Shown: positions 47,941 through 58,820 of the stretch, one piece after another
Numbering within the stretch: the stretch's first letter is position 1
Layout: every line of letters begins with the position of its first letter
Source of the DNA: Apium graveolens
Lineage: Eukaryota; Streptophyta; Magnoliopsida; Apiales; Apiaceae
Length of the DNA: 64,000 bases
NCBI RefSeq assembly: GCF_009905375.1
Contig: NW_027417665.1
Span: 1-64,000, forward strand
Reading direction: 5' to 3'
Position numbers and translations under genes: made by a program
The notes under the pieces: generated by a model
Seen by the model: only the letters and a program-made list of their open reading frames with translations
Database searches by the model: none
Told to the model about the DNA's origin: nothing

Positions 47941-48062
47941 AATGCGTTACACCCTGTGGCGCATTGACGGAATGCGTTACACCTTTTAATTGGTTAAAAG
48001 GGTTGTAACGCATCACCGGAATGCGTTACAGGGCTTGTAACGCGTTCCTGTAATGCGTTACA
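47941..48062. repeat. Array of aatgcgttaca motifs in the leader
   Basis: Four direct copies (47941, 47971, 48020, 48052) and two inverted copies (tgtaacgc at 48004 and 48036) lie within 122 bp, in a segment more GC-rich than its surroundings. I do not see it in the leader of the minus-strand family-A copy. Confidence 0.85.
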
Positions 48063-48830
48063 GCCCGACTGTCAAGATTAAAATTGATTTTCTAGGAGTT
48101 TCGTAACTCCGTTTTAGGCGTGCAATATACCGTTGGATTCGTTTTTCCAAGACGGATCTAATGGAGTGATCAATTTTAGTTGATATAAAAGTTTTGAACT
48201 GTTTATATTTCCATAAAGTGTTTTAAAGCTGTTTTTAACTGTTTTAACTGCTTTTAAATGCTTCATGTGATACATAGAGATGTATAATGCTTAGACTAAT
48301 GTGCTAGATGATATAACATGCCTACCTTGATGTTTATTCATGTTGATATATGTGATATATGCTTAGTTTATCATGCGATGATAGATTTAGGTGAACTTAA
48401 ATGAACATAAGGCGTTTATTAGATAACCTAGTATAATGAAATTGTTTCATAACCTTAATAACAATATTATGAATACAATCATGAGATTCTTGTGTTTGTG
48501 AAACACGTAATTGAATATGAATTTTTGATATGAGAGAAAGGATGATTCTGTCAATAACAGATTTCTATCTGTAAGAAAGGGTTATTAAGTGACGCCTCTT
48601 GACAATGCTCCATCCGATCTGGGAATCATCTGATTATTGATTATTGATTTGAAATATTTAATTTAAAAGGAAGAATCTCTTTATAATATGATTATGATTG
48701 TAACGTAATATAATCCCTCTAAAATTAAATAATATCAAGTAGTAATTGGCCAATGATACAACGGGCTTGTGTCGGTCATAGCCTTCCAACATGATAAAAA
48801 GTAGTTCTTATTTTTGAATCATTGTCGGTT

Positions 48831-49130
48831 CGTGCTACAGCCGAGGGCTTTGATTTCGAAATAAGAAATACTTGTCTATTACATAGAGATGTGTACATTG
48901 AATAAGAATCTAAAGGTCGGTACGTGCCACAGCCGTGGGCCTTTGGGGACTGATTCAACTGTACGGAATGTTGGGTTTGACTTGACTTAGAATATTGAGT
49001 TTGTCGTGCCACAGCCGTGACTCAATTATTCAAGAGGCTAAAGTTTGATTAGGGAATAACATTAGATGTAATTGATAAGAGTTGTCTGCCTATTGAACAT
49101 TACATGGCATTTCGTGCCACAGCCGGGGTT
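48831..49130 (+). repeat. Spaced cgtgccacagccgtgg motif repeats in the leader
   Basis: Copies at 48831, 48923, 49005 and 49113, spaced 82-108 bp, are each followed by related flanking sequence. They are conserved in the minus-strand copy at 38466-38760. They lie between primer site and gag, where packaging signals are expected. Confidence 0.8.
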
Positions 49131-49328
49131 GTATAATGGAATGTAGGATCCCTATTCCCACTAGCATTATGAATGCTTAATTTTTCACGTAGGGGGTTGA
49201 ATACATTAGATAAACTAGTGGGAGCCACTTATGAATAAAGACCCGATTCATATAGTGTTTTTAAATGAAATCGAATATTTGCTAAGTGTTGTTATGTGTT
49301 TATCATTTACAGATTTACTTTGTACGTT

Positions 49329-50591
49329 ATGTCTTCTGCACTATCACTCAGGAGCATACTAGATGCTCACAAATTGACTGGTCCTAATTATGCTGACTGG
49401 CTTCGAAACTTGACAATTATTCTCAGGATTGAGAAGCTGGAATACGTGATTGACTCACCTAAGCCTACTGAACCTGCTAGTGATGCACATAATGATGAAC
49501 ATGTTGTGTATCGTAAGTGGGTAGATGATGCAAATGTTGCTCAATGCATCATGCTAGCTTCCATGAACATTGAGCTACAGAAGCAACATGAGCATATGGA
49601 TGCTCACACTATCCTAATGCATCTACAAGAGTTGTATGATGTGGCGGGGAGGATAGCTCGATATGAGATATCGAAGGAGCTGTTCGGTTGTAGGATGTCT
49701 GAGGGATCATCTGTGAATGACCATGTACTTAAGATGATCAATTTGATTGAATGTCTTGGACAACTTGGTTTTGCCATGGATGGGGAGCTGAGCCAAGACT
49801 TGGTCTTGCAATCGCTTCCGAGTTCGTTCTCGCAGTTTGTTGTGAACTTTTATATGAATAAGTTGGATGTCAGCCTGCCTGAACTCCACAACATGTTGAA
49901 GACTGCGGAATCAAATTTTCCCCCTAAGAAGAGTTCTGTTCTTCTAATTGGTGAAGGTTCCAATCCTAAGAAAAGGAAGAGGAACTCTTCCAAGAAGAAG
50001 AAAGTATGTGAAGAAAAGACGGTTCCACCAAAAGCTAAAGACCCCAAGAGCAAAGTTGTTTGCTTTCACTGTAACAAGGTGGGGCACTGGAAGAGGAACT
50101 GCAAGGTTTACCTTGCAGAATTGAAGAAGAAGAAGGGTAGTGAGACTACCGCTTCTGATTCAGGTATGTTCATGATAGAAGTGAATATGTCATTAAATCA
50201 AATTTCTACTTGGGTATTAGATACCTCCTGTGGTTCTCAAATATGCAATTTGTTGCAGGGACCAAGGAGAAGTAGGACTCTTGAGGAAGAGGAGGTGATT
50301 CTATTGATGGGAAATGGAGCAAGAGTTGCTGCTGAAGATGTAGAATCATTTCATTTACATATGCCTATGGGCAAGACTATTGTTTTAAATAATTGTTATT
50401 TTGTTCCCTCGATTGTGAGGAATATTATTCCCATGTTAGACTTGGCTGGATTTTCATTTATTATTGAGAATAATGAATGTTCTATTCTTAGAGATAATAT
50501 TCTTTATGGACGTGGTGCTTTAAATAATGGTCTATATATATGTGACATAATTTACTTCAGATTGAACAAACTAATAAAAGAAAAGGGATGA
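49329..50591 (+). CDS. gag: Gag and protease-start polyprotein of the family-A element, open
   Basis: The start is taken at the ATG MSSALSLRSI. The product is 420 residues. The capsid-like UBN2-type region spans roughly residues 10-200 (LTGPNYADWLRNL, LPSSFSQFV), followed by a basic Lys-rich linker and a CCHC zinc knuckle CFHCNKVGHWKRNC at about 245-258. The protease-type site LDTSCGSQICN follows near 297, then the segment up to IIPMLDLAGFSF. The usual Copia protease site is D-S/T-G; here the position after DT is Ser, so protease activity is doubtful. The frame then ends in a stop as pol sequence begins. Gag itself is free of lesions, unlike the sister copy that lost exactly this region. Confidence 0.88.
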   Translation: MSSALSLRSILDAHKLTGPNYADWLRNLTIILRIEKLEYVIDSPKPTEPASDAHNDEHVVYRKWVDDANVAQCIMLASMNIELQKQHEHMDAHTILMHLQELYDVAGRIARYEISKELFGCRMSEGSSVNDHVLKMINLIECLGQLGFAMDGELSQDLVLQSLPSSFSQFVVNFYMNKLDVSLPELHNMLKTAESNFPPKKSSVLLIGEGSNPKKRKRNSSKKKKVCEEKTVPPKAKDPKSKVVCFHCNKVGHWKRNCKVYLAELKKKKGSETTASDSGMFMIEVNMSLNQISTWVLDTSCGSQICNLLQGPRRSRTLEEEEVILLMGNGARVAAEDVESFHLHMPMGKTIVLNNCYFVPSIVRNIIPMLDLAGFSFIIENNECSILRDNILYGRGALNNGLYICDIIYFRLNKLIKEKG

Positions 50592-52110
50592 TGAAAATCT
50601 CACTTTATAGTGGCACTGCAGTCTCATTTAGTAGACATGGAGAGAGGACTACAAATTTGCTAGGAATGGTACACACAGATGTATGTGGACCAATGTCTAA
50701 GCAAGCCATGGGTGGATTTTCATACTTCATTACTTTCACAGATGATAGATCTAGATTCGGATATGTGTTTGATGAAACACAAGTCTGAAGCCTTTGAAAA
50801 GTTCAAAGAGTATAAGTATGAAGTGGAGAAACAAACCAAACATAGTATTATAATTCTTCGATTAGATCGAGGTGGTGAATACTTTAATGGAGTGTTTCTA
50901 GATTATCTCAAAGTAAATGGTATAGTCTCCCAGTGGACTCCTCCAGATTGGAATCTGAAAGGAGAAATTGAACTTTGTTAGACATAGTTCGGTCCATGAT
51001 GAGCTATGCAAATCTTCCAGTATTCCTATGGGGTTATGCATTGGAAACCTCAGCATATTTACTGAATAAGGTGCCTTCCAAAATCTGTTCCTCAAACTTC
51101 GTATGAGATATGGAAAGAAAGGAAACCGAGTTTTAAACACGTTAAGATTTGGGGATGTCCAGCTTATGTCAAGAAAGTTGACCCAGATAAGCTGGAATAT
51201 CGATCCGTAAAATGTAGTTTTGTGGGATATCCTAAAGAGACTTTAGGGTATTACTTTTGCACCGATCATCGGGTGTTTATCTCCAGACATGCTACTTTCT
51301 TGGAAAAGGAGTTTATTCTTGAAGGAAACAGTGGGAGCAAAATTGAACTTGATGAAGTTCAAGAAGCACAAACTACTACGGATCAAGTGGAAACACCTGT
51401 TCTGACTGAACAACCTTTTGTGGAACAGCCCATTCATAGAACAGGGAGAGTGTCTCGCCAACCTGAGAGGTAATATGGCCTTGTCATTAAGAATGACAAT
51501 GAGTTTTCGATCATTGATGATGATGACCCTGTGACCTATAATGAGGCTATGAGTAGTGTTGACTCAGAGAAATGGCATAGTGCCATGAAATCCGAAAAGA
51601 AATCTATGTATACGGTATATGAAAGAATGATTGGAGCAGATGGCCAGGTGGAGACCTATAAGGCCAGGCTTGTGGCAAAAGGATTCAAACAAAGGCAATG
51701 GATTGACTTTGATGAAACCTTTTACCTGTAGCCCTGTTAAAATCAGTTCGGATTTTGCTTGCGATTGCTGCTTACTACGACTATGAGATCTGGCATATAG
51801 CCAGATGGTTTTATTTCCGAGGGAAATGAAAACCTAGTGTGTAAGCTACTGCGAACCATATGTGGTTTAAAGCAAGCTTCTCGTAGATGGAATATCCGTT
51901 TTGATGAGACAATCAAAGAGTTTGATTTTATCAAAAACGTAGATGAACCATGCGTCCACAAAAGGGTTAGTGGGAGCGCGGTAACATTTCTTGTATTGTA
52001 TTGAAATAGAGTTGACACACATAACAACATAGTAGACCCACTCACAAAGCTACTTTCTGAAAGTCACTTTGATCGTCATAAAGACTAGATGGGTATTAGA
52101 TACCAGAGTG
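50588..52110 (+). pseudogene. pol: Deleted pol of the plus-strand family-A element
   Basis: Integrase pieces are visible at 50588-50981 (LGMVHTDVCGP, LRLDRGGEY), but the segment with the third catalytic residue (GVSERRN in the sister copy) is missing. The C-terminal integrase and linker are at 51080-51473. RT fragments at 51531-52000 have [11 protein letters not shown], but the sequence stops just before the YVDD box. At about 52000 it jumps to the very end of RNase H. Several further stops and frameshifts occur. Confidence 0.88.
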
Positions 52111-52135
52111 ATTGGCTTTAGTACAAGTGGGAGAT

Positions 52136-53799
52136 TGAAAGGAAAATGTCCTAAGTCCAATCATGTATTAGGATTTAGGAACAACTTTTTATGTAATCTG
52201 TTTTGATTTCATTGATATTAATAAAAGACTTGTTTTGTTTTTATTACGGGCTCTATCTATTTAAGTGTTTAAATAAGATATACCATAGTTTAGAGTAAAG
52301 CTTTTTATGGATTATGATGAGATCATAATAGTGAGACCTAAAAGATGTTAACTCTAAACTTAAATAGTTCTTGGTCGTAGGATTACTAACTGGTAATTAA
52401 TAATCCGCAGAGATCGGTACATACTATGCTTGCTTCATTATGAAGGATGTCTGTTCTCATAGACATTTGTGTGGTGACACTATAGCTAGTATGTAGGTGC
52501 TTATTATAGAATAAGTTCACTGAACATGACTCGCACAGCTGAACAACTGATGGAGTTCACTCACGTGTCTGCAGTTGTTCACATAGTGATAGTTGTACAA
52601 GTATCCTTAGACTTGAGGTCATCATAGTCATCTTGTGTACACTGAACTATGCTTTGGTTTAGTTCTTAGTCTCCAGGGACAATTATTAGGGCTCTACTGG
52701 GTATAGGAATTTGTACACGAAGATAGTGTATGATCAATAAAGGATCTACCACTTCCAGTGAAGGAAGCGAACGTTCAAGGCTGATCCACTTATGCTAGTT
52801 CAGGAATCTCTGGCCAGAGTTAATGAAATTAGAAAGGAGTTTCTAATTTGCATAGAACTACGCATAGTAAATGGTAAGCAAGTGATTAAATTAGATAGGC
52901 TTGACACGAGATCCATGCCTTGTATTTAATCGGGACATTGTAGGGTAGAAGGAGTTTATTGTTCGGTAACTATTCACTGAATAGGTTCTTGGTATTCTAA
53001 GCAGTGAATTCATATTATCCGGATAGTCGCGATATGCTGAGAAGTATCCCTCACGATGTAGAATAAATGTGATTAATTACTTAATCATATTTAATAAATT
53101 AGAGAATTTATATAAATAATGATAAAATAGTTTTATTATTATTTATTTCTACTACCGGCTTAATATTGAACCTACAGGGTCACACCATAAAAAGAGAATG
53201 ATTTTATGGTGGAGGAATTAATTAATAATGGCTAATAATTATTTATTTGTGAAATAAATAATTAATTGGCAAATTTAATAATTGATTAAATGAGATTTAA
53301 TTGATTATAAATTAATTAAGAAAAGTTCTTAATATTATTAATTAAAGGATTTAATTTTTGGAAATTAAATCAAGAGAGAGAATTATTTCTAAAGTGTTTA
53401 GAAAAAAGGATTAATAATTAAAAGGTGTTTTAATTATTAATGAGAATAATAAATGGGATAATAATAATATTATTTATGGGAAAATTTCAGCTGAAAATTT
53501 TGCCTATAAATATACTATTATAAACCCTATTTTCATTCGAACCCAAAAACCCAAAAGTTTTAGAAAACCTAATTCTCTCCACCTCCTCCTCCTCCTTAAC
53601 GTCGTTTTCTTGGTGGATACCGGTGGAGTGCTTCACGTTTGAGGAGCAGCTGCTAAGGATCTCCGATCGTTACTTTTTGATCGCATATTAAAGGTTAGTA
53701 ATTGATCCCTATATTTTTACCACGATTTATATGCTTTTATTTGGATTTTATGTGTGTAAAAGTGTTTTGCCATGCCTCCGCTGTGTTTAAAATCCAACA
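52136..53799 (+). repeat. 3' LTR of the plus-strand family-A element
   Basis: Preceded by the polypurine tract agtgggagat (52126-52135). A TATA box lies at about 53503-53512. It ends aaatccaaca and is followed by cgaac. Confidence 0.95.
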
Positions 53800-54014
53800 C
53801 GAACCCCCTTGTTTCTGCTGCTGCTCCTACTTATGTTGCTACTGGTGCTTTCCAGCCTCTTTGGGGATTTCACCGAGGGGACACCGTAGTTGGATCCACG
53901 TAGCATGCCTGGGATTGGTCATACCAGGGTGTGACTCCTAAGGACTTCACTGATATTGTGGATGGTCCATGTTTGTAGAGGATAAAGCTCATGGGTGCTC
54001 AGTCTTTGGCCTTG

Positions 54015-54097
54015 GTATGACTTTTTCTTAAACTCCTTTTTCTCATATACTTGTAGCATTCTCTTGCCTTACCTTTTTATTTATTGTTTTGTTTCAG
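54015..54097 (+). other. Predicted intron 2 of the antisense ORF
   Basis: 83 bp, starting gtatgacttt and ending ttttgtttcag. Removal joins AQSLAL to SNAYFHAAV in frame (phase 0). Confidence 0.6.
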
Positions 54098-54656
54098 TCT
54101 AATGCTTATTTCCATGCTGCTGTGAGGCAAGCTGAATCGTGGAATAAGGCCTCAGATAATGCTGATAATGCTTTTTAGGAGGCAACGGAAGAAGTATGCT
54201 TCGCTAGAGAGAAAGATGAAGCGTAAGGAGAAGGAGATAGGAGAGTCAAATGTTGAACTGGTCATGCTGAGGGCCGAGAAGGACAGAGCGATTGATTCTT
54301 ATCTAGACTCGGAGGAGTTTACTCAGTCCATGAGGGTGAGGGATAACACGGTGTTTCCTGGTTTTTTCAGGACTGGCTGGGACACAACCCTTGGGATCGT
54401 GAAAGAGGCTTGCCCTGATATTAACCCGGCGGACTATGTGTTCCCTGATGATAAGGCTCTACTACAGCGGTTTCGCACCCGTGTAGTTGTGTCAGATCGT
54501 ATCCCTCAGGACCCGCTTCTTCCTCATCCTGAGTCATCTTCTAGGCCTTCAGCAGATGATCATAGCTCTTCTTCCTCCGAGACTGAGACTACTGAGACAT
54601 CCAATGAGAGTGGAGGGGATGATGATATGGATTCCGAGGGCACCTCCGCTCCTTAG

Positions 54657-55020
54657 AGTTTTACTAGCCATGTGTGGCTTATTTATCTTTATTTTATCCT
54701 TGAGACTATCTAGTTTATCGAACCTTGTATCTCTTATTTGAACTTAATTTATTTATCAAACTTTATGCTTTTATTGGAATTCATGCATTTAGTTTATTTT
54801 TCATGTCATAGGGATTTTAACCATATTTCGGAAACTTTATAAATTTCATAAACTTTTGGGACTCACCCCTTACACAAGTCTTAATAAACCTCAAACTTGA
54901 AAGTGTAGTCTTATAAAACTAAAAATGAAATCCTAAGCAAGCAAAGCTTCAAGGTGCTTTTCAACCTACTTGTCATTTTGATAAGTGAGGATCGTACTCA
55001 ACCATTTTACACATAGTAAA
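54657..55020. other. Gap between the 3' ends of the antisense ORF and pol
   Basis: About 360 bp between two convergent reading frames. It is AT-rich with no ORF, and contains several aataaa-like and ttttat runs that could serve as poly(A) signals for the plus strand. Confidence 0.45.
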
Positions 55021-56353
55021 TTTTCAGGTTTTGTGCGTGCCAGGTTCTCAAAATTTTAAAACCATCCATAGTCTCTAGCTTGTAGGATCCTCTTCCTTGA
55101 ACACTTTTGACCTTGTATGGCCCTTCTCAATTTGGGGCAAGTTTTCCCTTCTTCCCAACACCGGAAGCTTCCACCTTTCTTAGAACCAAGTCTCCTTGCT
55201 TGAAAAACCTTTCTTTTACCCTTAAGTTGTAGTAAAAAGAAGACTTTTCTAATATTCCACTATCTTGGCATGTGCCTCATCCCGTACCTCATCAATTAGA
55301 TCCAGGGCTAAGCTTTGTCCTTCCTCATTTTCTTTAGCGTTGTATGCTTAGATCCTGGGAGACGAGTGTGATATTTCCACAGGAGCAACAACTTCTGCCT
55401 CATATGCTAACATGAAGGGAGTTTCTCCAGTAGTGACTCTACAAGTAGTCCTATAAGCCCACAGTATTGGGAGTATTTCATCCACCCATTTATTCCTTGA
55501 TTTCTCGATCCTCTTCTTCAATCCATCCAGGATTATACGATTTGCCACTTCCACTTGCCCATTGGCTTGCGGGTGAGCTACGAAGGTAAACCGTAACTCA
55601 ATCTCATTCTCCTTGCAATACTTCTTGAATTCCTCATTGTTGAACTGTGTTCAATTATCGGTAACCAGGATACGGGGAATTCCATATCGGCACATGATAT
55701 TTTCCCACCGGAATTGTGCAACCTGCTTAGTTGTGATCTTAGCTAGAGGTTTGGCTTCAATCCACTTAGTGAAATAATCTATGGCTACAATCAAGAACTT
55801 CCTTTGAGCTGTGGCCATGGGAAAAGGCCCAAGTATATCAATTCCCCACATAGCAAAATAAATGGGAGAATTAATGAAAGTCAGTATCTCAGGAGGTTGC
55901 CGAACAACTGGTGCATGTTTCTAACAACGTTTACACTTTTCACATAGTCTTTGGCATCGGCCATCATCTCTGGCCAATAAAAGCCTAAATGGGTTATCTT
56001 ATGAGCCAGTGCTCTGGCCCCAGGTGTTGCCCACAGATACCTTCGTGTATTTCTTCAAGAGCCAAACATGCCTCATCAGGTCAGGGATATCTTAAGTAAG
56101 GAACCACATAAGACCTTTTGTATGGAATCCCATCAATCAAGGAATATCTCAATGCTCGAACAACCAATTTTCGTGCTTCAGTCACATCATTTGGCAACCA
56201 ACCAGTTTGTATATGGGCCTTAATGGAATCCGTCCATGATGTTCCCAGCCCTATAGGGGCTACAAGCTTAACATCAATGCTCCGTGTTATCAAAATACGA
56301 AAGTACACACTTCCCGAGCTCTTCTCTATTTCTGATGAAGTGAACTTAGACAA
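55020..56353 (-). pseudogene. Tat-lineage integrase, degraded
   Basis: Core pieces are readable: WGIDILGPFP and DYFTKWIEAKPL (55651-55851) with the first catalytic Asp and the Asn-Gly context at the frame end, then a break, then WVDEILPILWAYRTT and TGETPFMLAYE (55348-55554). The C-terminal region continues in pieces to about 55020 without a chromodomain that I can recognise. The N-terminal zinc-binding part lies at about 55880-56100 in fragments. Multiple stops. The YRTT..TGETPF box is typical of Tat and related Gypsy integrases. Confidence 0.8.
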
Positions 56354-56371
56354 CGCATCTGCCTTAACATT

Positions 56372-56998
56372 TTACTCCCTTGGAATGTGCTCAATATGGC
56401 ATATATCGAATTGGGTCACAGCCTTTACTAGACGTACATACTTAGCCATAGTTTCATCTCTTGCCTCAAACTCTCCTTTGACCTGGGATATGACAAGCTT
56501 CGAATCCCCACAGACTTTCAAATTCTTAATCCTCAATGTTCCTGCTAGGCCGAGGCCAGATATCAGAGCTTCATACTGAGTTTCATTATTTGTATTCGGG
56601 AAGTCTAACTTCATAGCATACTCAATCAGGAACCCATCTGGGCTTTGTAAAACTAGCCCTGCTCCGCTTGAATTTATTTTTGATGCTCCATCAAAATAGA
56701 GAACCCAATATTCCTTCTCCTTAACGCCCTTTCTTTTGTCTTCTTTATCATCTTCTGTGTCTTGAGGTGTAGTATTTTCCTGCCCCCGGGCTTCTTGGTT
56801 GGGTATGGTATATTCCACCACGAAGTCATCTAATGCCTGGGCTTTTATTGCCGTTCGTGGCTTGTACTTGATGTCAAATTCTCCCAATTCTATTGCCCAT
56901 TTAATCAGCCTCCCACTAGCTTTGGGACTATGAATGATGTTTCTCAATGGCTGATTTGTTAGCACTTTAATTTTATGAGCCTGAAAGTTAGGACGCAA
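56372..56998 (-). pseudogene. Second (archaeal-type) RNase H of the Tat-lineage element
   Basis: Contains WVLYFDGASKINSSGAG, NNETQYEALISGL and CGDSKLVISQV, the Asp-Glu-Asp pattern of the additional RNase H that characterises the Tat lineage. The region ahead of it (KASGRLIKWAIEL, LDDFVVEY) is the end of the ordinary RNase H and linker. It is open over 208 codons, but the frame is isolated from RT and integrase by breaks. Confidence 0.85.
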
Positions 56999-56999
56999 C

Positions 57000-58083
57000 T
57001 TCCTTGAAGCATCACCAAGGCTAAAGAAAACTTATAGTTGAATAATTCGACTCAGCTCCATGCATAATTTTACTAACATAGTATACATGTTTCTGGACTT
57101 TAAGTTCTTCCCTAACCAATATAGCACTCAAAGCATTTTCTGAAATGGCCAAGTATAATACAAAGTTTAATTCAGAACTGGCTTGGCCAACAACGGGGCT
57201 TGAACCATATATTTCTTTAATCCTTCAACATCCTCATGCTTTCCTCGGTCCATACAAAATCTTTAACCTTCTTCAGGGATTTAAAAATGGCAAGCATTTA
57301 TCTCCGGATTTGGAGATGAAACGTCCTAGAGCTGCAACTCTTCCAGTGAGCTTCTGAACATCCTTTATGGAACATGGTGGTTCCATATCTAGGATAACAT
57401 TTATTTTATCAGGATTGGCCTCGATTCCCCTCTTGGAGACCATCAGACCTAAAAACTTTCCAGATCCCACTGTGAAAGCACACTTTGCAGGATTTAGCAT
57501 CATTTTGTGATATCTCAGCACCTCAAACGCTTCCCTCAAATGGGTTATGTGATCAGTCTTTATCAAACTTTTGACTAACATGTCATCAACATAAACTTCC
57601 ATAGTTTTGCAAATGAGATCCTAGAAAATCTTATTTACGAACCTTTGATAGGTAGCTCCTGCATTATTGAGACCAAATGCCATAACAAGATAACAAAATA
57701 CACCAAAGTCAGTGATGAATGATACCTTAGGGATGTCATCTTTATGCATCTTGATCTGATTGTATCCACTAAATCCATCCATGAAGCTTAGCATCTCATG
57801 ACCAGTAGTAGCATCTATCAATGTATCTATCCTCGACAACGGGAAACAATCCTTTGGGCATGCATCATTTAGATCAGTGAAGTCCACGCACATTCTCCAC
57901 TTTCTATTAGCCTTCTTCACCATTACAGGGTTTTCCAACCATTCCAAAAACTGTATCTCTTCAATGAAACCAGCCTGTAAGAGCTTCTCAACTTCTTGCT
58001 TAATAGCTTCTTGCCTCTCTGGAGCAAAGCTTCTTTTCTTTTGCTTTACAGTCTTTCAATTTGGATCCACGTTCAGCTTGTGA
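57000..58083 (-). pseudogene. Tat-lineage reverse transcriptase and first RNase H start
   Basis: 57621-57947 has RMCVDFTDLNDACPKD, FPLSRIDTLID and FGLNNAGATYQR. 57273-57602 begins with the catalytic box EVYVDDMLVKS, followed by AFEVLRYHKMMLNP and KFLGLMVSKRGIE. The two are separated by a stop (57603-57620). RNase H-type sequence between 57000 and 57270 is heavily mutated. The signatures are those of plant Tat/Ogre-type Gypsy RT. Confidence 0.88.
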
Positions 58084-58820
58084 GTGATCAGTTTCGGGTC
58101 TATGCCTGGCATATCAGCTGTCGACCATGTAAACACATCACTATTCTCTTGTAAAAACTTCACCAACTTCCCTCTAAGGGGCTCCTCTAGTGATGCTCCA
58201 ATGAAAGTTACCTTCTCAGGATCCTCGGGAGCCAAAGGAATTAGAACCAAGTCTTTTGTTGGGTTCCCTCTTTTCTCATCATTTTCACGGGTATCCACAT
58301 CTTTAATAGGTAGAACCTGCCCCCCCCCAACTCCATCAGCCCTAAGAGAGGCCACATAACTACTCATTGCCATCTTTTAATCTCCTCTCTCTTCTCCAAT
58401 CCCATTCTGAGTGGGAAACTTCATCACTGAATGGTAGGAAGAAGGGACTGCCTTGAAAGCATGTATTCCCATTCTTCCCATGATTGCATTGTAAGTCGAT
58501 CCAGCCTTTACCACTATAGAGTCCAACATCTGTGTTGCTTGTCTTGGTTCCTGACCTATGATCATTGGCAACTTGATTATCCCTTCCACGGGGCACTCCA
58601 CTCCTGCGAATCCATATATCGACATATCGATCGGGGTTAATTGAAAATCATTGTAACCCATCCTTAAAAAGGTATCATGGAGCAAAATGTCCACCGAGGC
58701 ACCATTATCTACAAGGACCCTCTTCACCGGGTTGTTCCCTATTATCGGTGTTATGACCAATGGATCATCATGAGGAAATTTCACATCCTCCAAGTCAGAA
58801 TCATCAAATGCCATCGTCAC
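58056..58820 (-). pseudogene. Tat-lineage aspartic protease and linker
   Basis: 58377-58820 holds the active site RVLVDNGASVDILL, with Asp-Asn-Gly in place of the more common Asp-Ser/Thr-Gly, plus YGFAGVECPVEG and YNAIMGRMG, a typical Tat protease layout. 58056-58373 is the linker to RT (EDPEKVTFIGASL, FTWSTADMPGI). One stop (58374-58376) separates them. Confidence 0.85.

Larger units (their letters stand above)
45814..53799 (+). mobile_element. Family-A Ty1/copia element, gag open, pol largely deleted
   Basis: Insertion of 8.0 kb in exon 2 of the antisense ORF. LTRs are 1663 bp (45814-47476) and 1664 bp (52136-53799). Flanks are ccaac and cgaac, a 5-bp duplication with one mismatch. Leader, gag and protease are present; integrase and RT are fragments. 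It is the same family as the minus-strand copy at 33286-41890. Confidence 0.93.
44813..54656 (+). pseudogene. Antisense extra ORF of the Tat-lineage element, three exons, split by a Copia insertion
   Basis: Exon 1 (44813-45558) starts MADKSS and contains GLRFPFHDFIHVILADLQIS, which resembles the putative gypsy-type transposon domain (Pfam Transposase_28 family) of plant extra ORFs. Intron 1 (45559-45640) and intron 2 (54015-54097) are 82-83 bp with GT..AG ends and pyrimidine-rich acceptors. Exon 2 (45641-45813, continued at 53805-54014) keeps its frame when the Copia element is set aside. Exon 3 (54098-54656) is rich in charged coiled-coil sequence (KKYASLERKMKRKEKE) and ends in a Ser/Glu/Asp-rich tail. 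There are several lesions: stops at about 44831 and 44864, a frameshift near 45200, stops in exon 2, and a frameshift at about 54172. The function of the family is unknown. Intron calls are by eye. Confidence 0.65.

Noticed and set aside
55348..58820. Possible host retropepsin or domesticated integrase gene
   Set aside because: All parts are collinear with Tat gag-pol and carry many stops. Nothing suggests domestication.
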